Positions 10,095 through 16,694 of a DNA stretch of 17,299 bases are shown here, one piece after another (positions within the stretch are counted from its first letter, which is position 1; each line of letters starts with the position of its first letter). The translations under genes and the position numbers were made by a program. This DNA is from Candidatus Planktophila sp. (lineage in GTDB: Bacteria > Actinomycetota > Actinomycetes > Nanopelagicales > Nanopelagicaceae): the NCBI GenBank assembly GCA_024641555.1, contig JAHECV010000061.1, positions 1 to 17,299 on the forward strand. Direction: 5' to 3'. The notes below the pieces were generated by a model. The model did no database searches. It worked only from the letters and a program-made list of their open reading frames with translations, and had not been told where the DNA came from.

Positions 10095-11437
10095 TGAGCA
10101 GTACCTCCATCCCCTTGGTTCAAGTTGCTATGTATAGATCTAAGTTTGCCGTCTAAAAGCGTTGGCAAGCCTCGGAAGAACGTTGCCTGAATTACCCCAG
10201 TTAACTCCATTCCATGGAATGGAGTATTGCGACTACGCGAGGCAACTAGGTCCCGATCCACGCGGTAAGTCTGGGTCGGGTTAATCACAGTCAAATGTGC
10301 CGGTGCTCCAACTGCCAATAGTTGACCATGGCTTTCGTAACTTCCGATCCGAGCCGGTGCATAGCTCATGCGATCGGCCACGCCCTCCCAATTCATAAGT
10401 CCGGTTTGAACCATCGTCTGATTGATTATCGAGAGAGCGCTCTCTAAACCAAGCATTCCAAAGGCCGCTTCCTGCCATTCGCACTCTTTACTTTCGGCCG
10501 GGTGAGGCGCGTGATCGGTAGCCACGATATCGATAGTGCCATCGGCTAACCCTTCACGAAGGGCTTCAACATCGCGTTGGGTGCGAAGCGGTGGATTAAC
10601 TTTGAAAATTGGGTCATAACTTATTGCTGATTGATCTGTCAGAAGTAAGTGATGCGGTGTTACTTCTGCAGTCACATTTATTCCGCGCGCTTTCGCCCAA
10701 CGAATAATTTCTACACCACCAGCAGTTGTTAAGTGACAGATATGTAACCGCGACTGCACGTGATCTGCAAGTAGGACATCTCTCGCGATGATCGCTTCTT
10801 CAGCGACTGCGGGCCAGCCTTTAAGTCCTAAGCGAGAAGAAATCTCACCTTCATTCATCTGTGCGCCTTTTGTTAAGCCAGGCTCTTGCGCATGCTGGGC
10901 GATTACTCCCCCAAATTTCTTTACATATTCCAAAGCGCGGCGCATGACCAAGGGATCGTGCACGCAACTCCCATCATCGCTAAAAACACGAACCCGTGCC
11001 TTGGAATCAGCCATGGCGCCGATCTCAGAGAGCGCTTCTCCATGCAAACCTTGTGTGACGGCCCCGATCGGAAATACATCTACAAAGCCGGCGCTTTGTC
11101 CAAGTGCAAACACTTGCTCAACAACGCCTGCAGTATCAGCAACTGGTGAGGTGTTTGCCATTGCTGATATCGCAACGTATCCCCCTTTTGCCGCTGCCAT
11201 TGATCCGGATAACACCGTCTCGGCATCTTCCTTTCCGGGCTCGCGCAGGTGAGTGTGTAGGTCTACGAGTCCGGGCAGAACTATTGAACCCTTAAAATCC
11301 AAAACTTGTTGATCTGGGTTAGTGGGAAGTGATCTTCCAATACCAATTATCAAACCATCTGCAATTTGAATTTCAGACGATGATCCATCTGGCAAGGTCA
11401 GACCGGTTAATAAATAGTTCGATTTCGCTGAACTCAT
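10091..11437 (-). CDS. pyrC: Dihydroorotase, class I
   Basis: Zinc amidohydrolase that cyclises carbamoyl aspartate to dihydroorotate. 448 residues. The metal and substrate motifs are in order: [10 protein letters not shown] (HxH, residues 58-67), FSDDGS (153-158), [27 protein letters not shown] and VATDHAPHP carrying the catalytic Asp. The Asp in FSDDG instead of a carboxylated Lys is typical of the class I long form, as in Bacillus. It overlaps pyrB by 4 bases (ATGA) and carA by 4 (GTGA), with AGGGG 7 bases before its ATG. Confidence 0.97.
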   Translation of the reverse strand: MSSAKSNYLLTGLTLPDGSSSEIQIADGLIIGIGRSLPTNPDQQVLDFKGSIVLPGLVDLHTHLREPGKEDAETVLSGSMAAAKGGYVAISAMANTSPVADTAGVVEQVFALGQSAGFVDVFPIGAVTQGLHGEALSEIGAMADSKARVRVFSDDGSCVHDPLVMRRALEYVKKFGGVIAQHAQEPGLTKGAQMNEGEISSRLGLKGWPAVAEEAIIARDVLLADHVQSRLHICHLTTAGGVEIIRWAKARGINVTAEVTPHHLLLTDQSAISYDPIFKVNPPLRTQRDVEALREGLADGTIDIVATDHAPHPAESKECEWQEAAFGMLGLESALSIINQTMVQTGLMNWEGVADRMSYAPARIGSYESHGQLLAVGAPAHLTVINPTQTYRVDRDLVASRSRNTPFHGMELTGVIQATFFRGLPTLLDGKLRSIHSNLNQGDGGTAQ

Positions 11438-12408
11438 TGCAGAGCCCCTACCTCTCTAGTTGTCGAGAGAAAATCACCTTCCGGTGCACCCGCTAACAAC
11501 ATATATAAAATAGCCATTCTCACGGTTACGCCATTAGCAACTTGCTCAACGATTACAGAACGTGCGCCATCTGCCGCATCGGCTGTTATCTCCAGACCAC
11601 GATTCATCGGCCCCGGGTGCATTACCAGTGTTTCAGGTTTCAATGACTTTACGCGATCTCCATTTAACCCAAAATAACGCGAGTACTCCCGCGCATTCGG
11701 GAAAAACATTTCCGACATTCTCTCTAGTTGAATTCGCAACATCATCACTGCGTGCGCGCCAATCAGCGCAGCATCAAAATCGTAAGAAACCTTGCACGGC
11801 CAACTTTCTACACCTACCGGAAGCAATGTCGGTGGCGCTACTAAAGTAACATCCGCTCCCAATTTGGAAAGTAGCAGAACATTTGATCTGGCAACTCGAG
11901 AATGTAATACATCTCCGACGATTACAACTTTGATGCCCGTTAAATCTTCAGCAGACTTGGCTAAGTGTTTGCGTATAGTGAAGGCATCTAGCAGCGCTTG
12001 GCTGGGATGTTCGTGAGTTCCGTCCCCTGCATTAATGACCGCACCGGACATCCACTTCGAATCGGCTAATCGCTGCGCTGCCCCAGAAGCACCGTGGCGA
12101 ATAATTACTGCATCAGCTCCCATCGCTTGCAAAGTTTGCGCCGTATCTTTGAGTGATTCGCCCTTACTAATACTTGAACCCTTAGCTGAAAAGTTGATTA
12201 CATCTGCAGATAATCTCTTTGCTGCTGCTTCGAAAGAGATACGAGTTCTGGTTGAATCTTCGGCGAATAGATTTACTATCGTACGACCACGTAGGGTCGG
12301 TAGTTTCTTCATTGGGCCATCGCTTACGCGTGCCAGTTCTTGTGCAGTGTCTAAAATCGCAATTGCTTCTACCTTTGAAATATCGTTTATAGATAAGAGG
12401 TGTTTCAC
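11434..12408 (-). CDS. pyrB: Aspartate carbamoyltransferase catalytic subunit
   Basis: Condenses carbamoyl phosphate with aspartate, the committed step of pyrimidine synthesis. 324 residues. Signatures: carbamoyl-phosphate loop DSTRTR (about 51-56), SKGESLKDT (81-89) with the Ser and Lys contributed to the neighbouring active site, [22 protein letters not shown] and HPGPMNRG. No regulatory PyrI gene is adjacent, as expected for actinobacteria, so control probably comes through PyrR. The start is GTG overlapping the pyrR stop (GTGA), and the C-terminus overlaps pyrC (ATGA). Confidence 0.97.
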   Translation of the reverse strand: MKHLLSINDISKVEAIAILDTAQELARVSDGPMKKLPTLRGRTIVNLFAEDSTRTRISFEAAAKRLSADVINFSAKGSSISKGESLKDTAQTLQAMGADAVIIRHGASGAAQRLADSKWMSGAVINAGDGTHEHPSQALLDAFTIRKHLAKSAEDLTGIKVVIVGDVLHSRVARSNVLLLSKLGADVTLVAPPTLLPVGVESWPCKVSYDFDAALIGAHAVMMLRIQLERMSEMFFPNAREYSRYFGLNGDRVKSLKPETLVMHPGPMNRGLEITADAADGARSVIVEQVANGVTVRMAILYMLLAGAPEGDFLSTTREVGALQ

Positions 12409-12938
12409 TTTCCACCGCCTTCAATTAACACTTCATCGCTTCCATCGAGTTCTGCGAGGCGGACTACGACGCTTTGATCTGTCGAAGTAGGAAGATTTTT
12501 ACCGACATAATCTGCGCGGATTGGCAGTTCACGGTGGCCACGATCGATGAGTATGGCCAATTGCACGCTCTTTGGCCGACCGATCTCGCCTAACGCGTCT
12601 AAAGCGGCACGAATCGTCCTGCCTGAGAAGAGAACATCATCGATCAAAATCACATTTCTGCCTTCAACTCCGAGAGATGGAATAACTGTCGGCATCAAAG
12701 CACGTGGGGGGCGCATCCGCAGATCATCACGGTGCAAAGTGATATCTAGCGTTCCAACTTGAACCGGAGTTTTTTCAATACCCTCGATAATCGCGGCGAT
12801 ACGTCTGGCTAAATGGGCGCCGCGTGTAGGTATTCCAAGCAAAGTTATGGATTCAGAACCAGAGTTACGTTCGAGAATTTCATGGGAGATGCGGGTAATT
12901 GCGCGCGTTATATCTGGCGCAGGCAGGGCAAGACTCAT
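12405..12938 (-). CDS. pyrR: Bifunctional pyr operon RNA-binding regulator / uracil phosphoribosyltransferase
   Basis: Senses UMP/UTP against PRPP and binds pyr mRNA; many homologues also convert uracil to UMP. The 177-residue product has an N-terminal [15 protein letters not shown] helix, [10 protein letters not shown] (37-46), the PRPP-binding [13 protein letters not shown] (96-108) and the terminal [16 protein letters not shown] typical of PyrR. An upstream in-frame ATG at 13028 would add 30 residues unlike the family. I reject it because ATG 12938 has a strong AAGGAG Shine-Dalgarno sequence 7 bases upstream and begins at the expected residue. First gene of the chain; the leader immediately upstream contains its own predicted RNA target, so autoregulation is likely. 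Confidence 0.96.
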   Translation of the reverse strand: MSLALPAPDITRAITRISHEILERNSGSESITLLGIPTRGAHLARRIAAIIEGIEKTPVQVGTLDITLHRDDLRMRPPRALMPTVIPSLGVEGRNVILIDDVLFSGRTIRAALDALGEIGRPKSVQLAILIDRGHRELPIRADYVGKNLPTSTDQSVVVRLAELDGSDEVLIEGGGK

Positions 12939-12946
12939 CGTAAATC

Positions 12947-12981
12947 TCCTTCCCCGCCTCGCAGGACGGGTCGTTAAAGGA
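12947..12981 (-). promoter_or_regulatory. PyrR-binding hairpin nested in a Shine-Dalgarno-sequestering helix
   Basis: On the pyrR transcript, 12970 to 12953 reads CCCGUCCUGCGAGGCGGG. This contains UCCUGCGAGGC, an exact fit to the PyrR target loop pattern UCCNGNGAGGY, flanked by a CCCG/CGGG stem. One base after the stem comes the pyrR Shine-Dalgarno sequence. In addition UCCUU (12981-12977) is complementary to AAGGA (12951-12947), the Shine-Dalgarno core, so an outer helix can enclose the PyrR hairpin. PyrR bound here would be expected to block ribosome loading, as described for Mycobacterium smegmatis, and not to act on a terminator: no U-tract follows. The sequence match is direct observation; the mechanism is inference from the family. 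Confidence 0.85.
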
Positions 12982-12992
12982 TGTTGGCTGAT

Positions 12993-13021
12993 ATTACACC
13001 GAAATTCGAGGTACCTGTGGA
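12993..13021 (-). promoter_or_regulatory. Candidate pyr operon promoter
   Basis: On the minus strand, TGTAAT (12998-12993) matches five of six bases of the TATAAT consensus. TCCACA (13021-13016) lies 17 bases upstream and matches TTGACA at four of six. Transcription would begin near 12986, giving a leader of about 48 bases that contains the whole PyrR-binding structure. Predicted by eye only. Confidence 0.45.
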
Positions 13022-13030
13022 TAGCCACGG

Positions 13031-13058
13031 AAGGTAGAGCGGCGACCTGGCCTACCTT
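13031..13058. repeat. Perfect 7-bp inverted repeat upstream of the BldD-type gene
   Basis: AAGGTAG at 13031-13037 and CTACCTT at 13052-13058 are exact inverted copies separated by 14 bases. The second arm ends 6 bases before the bldD start codon. A further palindrome AGGTACCT at 13009-13016 carries the same AGGTA/TACCT core, so three elements are centred about 21 bp apart, i.e. on one face of the helix. TACCTT also has the TAnnnT shape of a -10 element placed correctly for a leaderless transcript starting at the ATG at 13065. An operator for an autoregulated gene is a reasonable guess, but the elements do not match the BldD consensus site I know from Streptomyces. Confidence 0.5.
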
Positions 13059-13064
13059 GGCGCC

Positions 13065-13583
13065 ATGGACTTAACCAAACCTCCGGCAGAATTCACTCAA
13101 CCCACCTCTTCTAGCGTGAGCGCCAGAATACGTAGATATCGTAAATCGCTCGCCTTGACTCTTCATGACATCGAGCGGCTTTCACAGGGCCGAATTAAGG
13201 CGGTAGTGATGGGTTCCTATGAACGCGGAACTCGCGCGATCTCATTAGCGCGCACTATTGAGATCGCAAATCTCTTCAATATTCCGGTCACCGAATTGAT
13301 CGCTGAACCAATAAAACCTGCAACAAATCTAGAGCTAGAGATGGTCTTTGATCTTCGCAGGATTCGCTCGCTGGCAGAGACTTCTAGCGATATCGATACA
13401 ACTCTTCTATATCGATTTCTAAAGGCCATTTCCGTGCGGCGATCTGACTGGAATGGAGAAGTTATTTCACTTCGAAAGAGTGATTTTGATACCTTGACTT
13501 TACTTGTTGGAAAACCGGGAGATGAACTGCTTCAAATATGGAGTTCAGCGAAGATCTTAATTACAGCGCCAAGCCATCTTTAA
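13065..13583 (+). CDS. bldD: BldD-type transcriptional regulator (XRE helix-turn-helix, c-di-GMP motif)
   Basis: The only plus-strand gene. The 172-residue product has an N-terminal XRE helix-turn-helix (about 19-80) containing [19 protein letters not shown] (40-58), nearly the BldD recognition region, and a C-terminal domain with [15 protein letters not shown] at 126-140. This fits the RxD-x8-RxxD cyclic-di-GMP signature of Streptomyces BldD exactly. In Streptomyces bldD also sits between nusB and pyrR, so it is an orthologue by position as well. BldD is a developmental repressor that dimerises on c-di-GMP; the role here is unknown. The ATG at 13065 lacks a Shine-Dalgarno sequence, suggesting a leaderless mRNA. 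A GTG at 13116 is a possible shorter start. The last 23 bases overlap the 3' end of convergent nusB. Confidence 0.92.
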   Translation: MDLTKPPAEFTQPTSSSVSARIRRYRKSLALTLHDIERLSQGRIKAVVMGSYERGTRAISLARTIEIANLFNIPVTELIAEPIKPATNLELEMVFDLRRIRSLAETSSDIDTTLLYRFLKAISVRRSDWNGEVISLRKSDFDTLTLLVGKPGDELLQIWSSAKILITAPSHL

Positions 13584-13983
13584 TCGAAACGATACGTCCA
13601 AGTACTCCATGAATATAGCCCGCTGATTCATCAGTCGAGAGCTCTTTTGCTAATAACAGCGCCTCATCGATCGCTATCGCATCAGCCAACTCATCTCTCC
13701 ACAGTAATTCATATAGAGCAAGACGCATAATATTGCGATCCACTGCCGGTAATCGATCCATATCCCAACCTTGGGCATATGTTGCAATGAGTTCATCAAT
13801 TTTGCGTCGGTGCTCGGAAACTCCCAAAATTAACTCTTTGGTGTAGTCACGAATCGGACGTGCATCCGCTCCCTCTTCGGTGATTTCACGCGAAGCGAGA
13901 ACATCTAAAGGGTTTGTTCCCCGAATATCAGTCTCGTAGAGAATATCTAGAGTTTGCTTACGAGCTTTGCTGCGGGCTGACAC
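13561..13983 (-). CDS. nusB: Transcription antitermination factor NusB
   Basis: RNA-binding partner of NusE (S10) in antitermination of rRNA transcription. 140 residues, all-helical, with the usual RSKARKQTLDILYETD opening (first basic helix, boxA RNA contact), the central VDRNIMRLALYELLW (81-95), IAIDEALLLAKELSTDES and terminal GVLGRI. The start is GTG, sharing one base with the efp stop (TAGTG), so it is translationally coupled to efp; there is no Shine-Dalgarno sequence. It is convergent with and overlaps bldD, and I see no terminator hairpin at the junction. Confidence 0.95.
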   Translation of the reverse strand: MSARSKARKQTLDILYETDIRGTNPLDVLASREITEEGADARPIRDYTKELILGVSEHRRKIDELIATYAQGWDMDRLPAVDRNIMRLALYELLWRDELADAIAIDEALLLAKELSTDESAGYIHGVLGRIVSIKDGLAL

Positions 13984-14543
13984 TAGTTGGCGCGACCCAA
14001 ATAAGACCCATCGCGTGTATCAACCAAAACCTTCTCGTCTTGCTTGATAAAGAGCGGGACTTGAATTTCGATACCGGTTTCTACGGTAGCTGGTTTTGTT
14101 CCGCCTGAAGAGCGATCGCCTTGAAGTCCAGGTTCGGTGTAAGTGACAGTAAGCGTTACCGAAGCTGGAAGCTCAATGTAAAGCGGGTTGTTTTCATGAA
14201 TCGCAACGATCGCTTCAGTGTTTTCTAACATGTACTTCGCAGATTCACCGACGGTGGCCGCAGAAATATTCATCTGGTCAAATGTCTTGTTATCCATGAA
14301 TACGAAGTCTTCGCCTTCCTTGTAAAGGAAGTTCATCTCGCGCTTTTCAAGAATCGCAATGTCAACCTTGACGCCAGCATTAAATGTCTTATCGACAACT
14401 TTGCCAGTCATTACCTGCTTTAACTTTGTGCGTACGAATGCTGGACCCTTGCCTGGCTTAACGTGCTGGAACTCAACTACAGTCCATAGCTGACCTTCAA
14501 TATCCAAAGTCATGCCATTTTTGAGATCATTTGTTGTTGCCAC
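13983..14543 (-). CDS. efp: Elongation factor P
   Basis: Relieves ribosome stalling at polyproline by entering the E site. 186 residues: N-terminal KOW-like domain, two OB domains (second from about 128, [18 protein letters not shown] being the conserved signature). The tip loop is [10 protein letters not shown] with Lys32 in the palindromic PGKGP. In actinobacteria this loop form is reported to work without lysine modification, and no epmA/epmB-type modification gene is in the window. The GTG start at 14543 has GGAG 6 bases upstream. Coupled to nusB. Synteny with aro genes upstream and nusB downstream is as in Mycobacterium, minus the peptidase gene that usually sits before efp. Confidence 0.97.
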   Translation of the reverse strand: MATTNDLKNGMTLDIEGQLWTVVEFQHVKPGKGPAFVRTKLKQVMTGKVVDKTFNAGVKVDIAILEKREMNFLYKEGEDFVFMDNKTFDQMNISAATVGESAKYMLENTEAIVAIHENNPLYIELPASVTLTVTYTEPGLQGDRSSGGTKPATVETGIEIQVPLFIKQDEKVLVDTRDGSYLGRAN

Positions 14544-14575
14544 GAGAAACTCCAGTTCACGTCCTTCGACGCACT

Positions 14576-14604
14576 ATTTTCAACCAACAGCGAACCAAAG
14601 TTAA
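14576..14604 (-). promoter_or_regulatory. Candidate efp-nusB promoter
   Basis: On the minus strand TTAACT (14604-14599) and GAAAAT (14581-14576) are spaced by 17 bases and each matches its consensus hexamer at four of six positions. They lie in the only noncoding gap of the right block. Weak, predicted by eye. Confidence 0.35.
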
Positions 14605-14622
14605 TTGGGACAAGCTCGGCTG

Positions 14623-14641
14623 GCCTTCGGTTTTCGAAGGC
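14623..14641 (-). terminator. Hairpin between aroQ and efp, possible U-tract-less terminator
   Basis: GCCTTCG (14623-14629) and CGAAGGC (14635-14641) form a perfect 7-bp stem with a 5-base loop, 26 bases beyond the aroQ stop. Neither strand has a U-rich run after it, so it is not a classical intrinsic terminator. It may be an actinobacterial hairpin terminator, an mRNA 3' end stabiliser or an attenuator before efp. Confidence 0.4.
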
Positions 14642-14666
14642 GGATAGTGCAAGTTTACCCGAACTT

Positions 14667-15098
14667 TTAGGCGAGCAGCGCCTTCAAGGCAATGATTGCA
14701 AGCACATAAGAATTAGGGCCGAAGCCACCAATTGTTCCGTTCGCTACTCCAGAGATGACTGAGGTGTGTCTAAATTCTTCTCGCGCAAGTGGGTTTGATA
14801 AATGAACTTCGATTACTGGAGATTTCACAAGTTCAACAGCATCACGTATCGCATATGAATAGTGTGTAAAGGCTGCAGGATTTATGATCACCGGCAACTT
14901 ACTGTCTGCCGCTTCGTGCAACCAAGAAATTAGCGTTGCCTCATCATCACTTTGGCGGACATCTGCTGAAAATCCGTGGGTTTGCGCCGCCTCTTTAATG
15001 TGACTTACCAACTGTGGATAGGACATATCCCCATAAATCGCCGAGTCACGGATATCTAGTCGCGCCAAATTTGGACCATTTATTACTAGGACATTCAT
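14667..15098 (-). CDS. aroQ: 3-dehydroquinate dehydratase, type II
   Basis: Third step of the shikimate pathway: dehydrates 3-dehydroquinate to 3-dehydroshikimate. 143 residues, flavodoxin-like, dodecameric in the family. Active-site residues line up two positions earlier than in the M. tuberculosis enzyme: Asn10 in NGPNL, Arg17, Tyr22 in IYG, Asn73 and His79 in INPAAFTH, His99 in EVHLSN, Arg110 in EEFR. RQSDDEATL has Asp where many bacteria have Asn, a variant I recall from mycobacteria. Start overlaps the aroB stop (ATGA), with AAGGTGA 6 bases upstream. Last gene of the aro cluster. Confidence 0.96.
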   Translation of the reverse strand: MNVLVINGPNLARLDIRDSAIYGDMSYPQLVSHIKEAAQTHGFSADVRQSDDEATLISWLHEAADSKLPVIINPAAFTHYSYAIRDAVELVKSPVIEVHLSNPLAREEFRHTSVISGVANGTIGGFGPNSYVLAIIALKALLA

Positions 15099-16150
15099 GA
15101 ACTCACCTTTTCGAAAGCGGAATAAAGAATCTGTGGATCAGGATTCTCGAGCCGTCCAGTCTTACCAACTTCGCTAATAGTAACGAATCGCAGCGACTTT
15201 CCGCGGGATTTTTTATCCACTGCCATATGAGCCAGAAGTTTTGGCCAACTCTCGCGCTTATAGCGAGTCGGTAAATCGAGATCCGCCAAAATTTTAAGGT
15301 GGAGTTCTGCTAGTTCTTGAGAAATCAATCCAAGGTCTAACTGCAATTGGGCCATGAATGCCATTCCTATGGAAACGCATTCACCGTGGCGCAACGAATA
15401 ATTCGCATCGAGTTCTATCGCGTGGCCCAAGGTATGTCCGTAATTGAGAGCCTCTCTAGCAAATGATTCCTTAAAATCTACAGAAACAACTTCAGCCTTT
15501 ACTCTTACTGAACGCTCAATCAACTCATGAACCAATTTCTGGTCCGCCCGAACCATTTGGATGCTTTTCTCACGCAGAAGGTTGAGAATTTCGCCATCTG
15601 CAATGAAGCCAGCTTTTACTACTTCGGCTAACCCGGCCGCGAAGTCACGATCTGAAAGCGTGGTTAACCAATTTAAATCTATGAGAACTTTTATTGGGCT
15701 ATGGAAAGAACCAATCAGGTTCTTTCCATATTCGCTATTTATAGCCGTCTTTCCACCAATTGCTGCATCAACTGCGCCCGCGACGGTCGTTGGAATCGCG
15801 ATCCAATCAAGGCCGCGTAGCCAAGTGGCAGCGGCAAAACCAGCGAAATCCGTGACCGCTCCTCCACCAATACCAACAATCAGGTCGCTACGGGTAAAGC
15901 CCGCCGCCCCGAACCAATTCCAGATTTTGAACAAAGTATCAGAACTTTTGCCTGCTTCTCCATCACTTATTGCAAAGATAAAAACTTCACAATTTCCCAA
16001 ATCTATTTCTTTAATTAACTCGCTAAAAGAGTCAGAGATGATCAGGGCGACTCTTTGGCGATTTTGACACTCACTCTTGAGCGAGATTAGCCAATCCGCT
16101 CCAACTTCAACTAAATAGTCGCGTTCGGCCCGGACAGAAATTTCACTCAT
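15095..16150 (-). CDS. aroB: 3-dehydroquinate synthase
   Basis: Second step of the shikimate pathway: converts DAHP to 3-dehydroquinate with NAD+ and a divalent metal. 351 residues. The NAD-binding GIGGGAVTDFAG (93-104), IPTTVAGAVDAAIGGKTAIN (119-138), GKNLIGSFHSP and the metal ligands Glu176 (GLAEVVK), His239 (YGHTLGHA) and His255 (LRHGE) are present. Both ends overlap neighbours as ATGA, and AGGG sits 7 bases before the ATG. Together with aroC, aroK and aroQ it forms a tightly packed shikimate cluster. Confidence 0.97.
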   Translation of the reverse strand: MSEISVRAERDYLVEVGADWLISLKSECQNRQRVALIISDSFSELIKEIDLGNCEVFIFAISDGEAGKSSDTLFKIWNWFGAAGFTRSDLIVGIGGGAVTDFAGFAAATWLRGLDWIAIPTTVAGAVDAAIGGKTAINSEYGKNLIGSFHSPIKVLIDLNWLTTLSDRDFAAGLAEVVKAGFIADGEILNLLREKSIQMVRADQKLVHELIERSVRVKAEVVSVDFKESFAREALNYGHTLGHAIELDANYSLRHGECVSIGMAFMAQLQLDLGLISQELAELHLKILADLDLPTRYKRESWPKLLAHMAVDKKSRGKSLRFVTISEVGKTGRLENPDPQILYSAFEKVSS

Positions 16151-16689
16151 AACTCAACCCTATCGACTGAAAGATCTTTACCAGTTGTGATTGCTACAAC
16201 GATCTCTTTGGGAGAAAGGTTATCCACGAGAATGACCTGTGTTGCTAATGAGAGGTAGATAGGACGGCGCTTCTCCATTAGCGCTTGCCAGGCAGCGCGT
16301 GGGTTATTTAGTAACAACGGGCGATCGCGATTGAAACCTACACGTGGCGCTGCCGCCGCTAGCGAAATATCGAGATAGACAATCTTCGCGCTTGAACCCT
16401 TTAAAGCGTTCTGCGCTAGTTCAGATAGCGGGGCGCCACCACCAAGTGAGAGCACGCCATTGGCTGCCGAGATTTCGCGCGCCACAATTCGAGCTTCAAC
16501 CTCTCTAAACCAAGGTTCACCCTTATCTATAAAAATTTGTGAGATTGGCATACCAACTTCAGCTTCGATTAGCGCATCAGTATCAGAAAAGGTTGCCCCG
16601 AGAGATTTGGCCAACGCCTTACCAATCGTGGATTTTCCTGAACCAGGTGGACCAATCAAGATATATGAATCGGATATTTTCTCTGACAT
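16147..16689 (-). CDS. aroK: Shikimate kinase
   Basis: Phosphorylates shikimate at O3 using ATP. 180 residues with P-loop GPPGSGKST (13-21), the shikimate-binding Asp in DTD (36-38), WFREVE with Arg62, the SLGGGAP loop (82-88) and a lid arginine in NRDRPLL. Starts 5 bases after the aroC stop and overlaps aroB as ATGA. Confidence 0.96.
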   Translation of the reverse strand: MSEKISDSYILIGPPGSGKSTIGKALAKSLGATFSDTDALIEAEVGMPISQIFIDKGEPWFREVEARIVAREISAANGVLSLGGGAPLSELAQNALKGSSAKIVYLDISLAAAAPRVGFNRDRPLLLNNPRAAWQALMEKRRPIYLSLATQVILVDNLSPKEIVVAITTGKDLSVDRVEL

Positions 16690-16694
16690 TTTGC

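Noticed and set aside
12939..13028. In-frame upstream ATG at 13028 extending PyrR by 30 residues
   Set aside because: The extension resembles no PyrR N-terminus, it would be translated across the PyrR-binding loop and Shine-Dalgarno region, and ATG 12938 has a strong AAGGAG at 7 bases.
13009..13058. Canonical Streptomyces BldD operator in the bldD upstream region
   Set aside because: I tried to fit the known pseudo-palindromic consensus around 13009-13058 and the spacing and fixed bases do not match, so the repeat is reported without assigning a binding protein.
13540..13620. Bidirectional terminator between bldD and nusB
   Set aside because: No inverted repeat of useful length or T-run could be found at the overlapping 3' ends.
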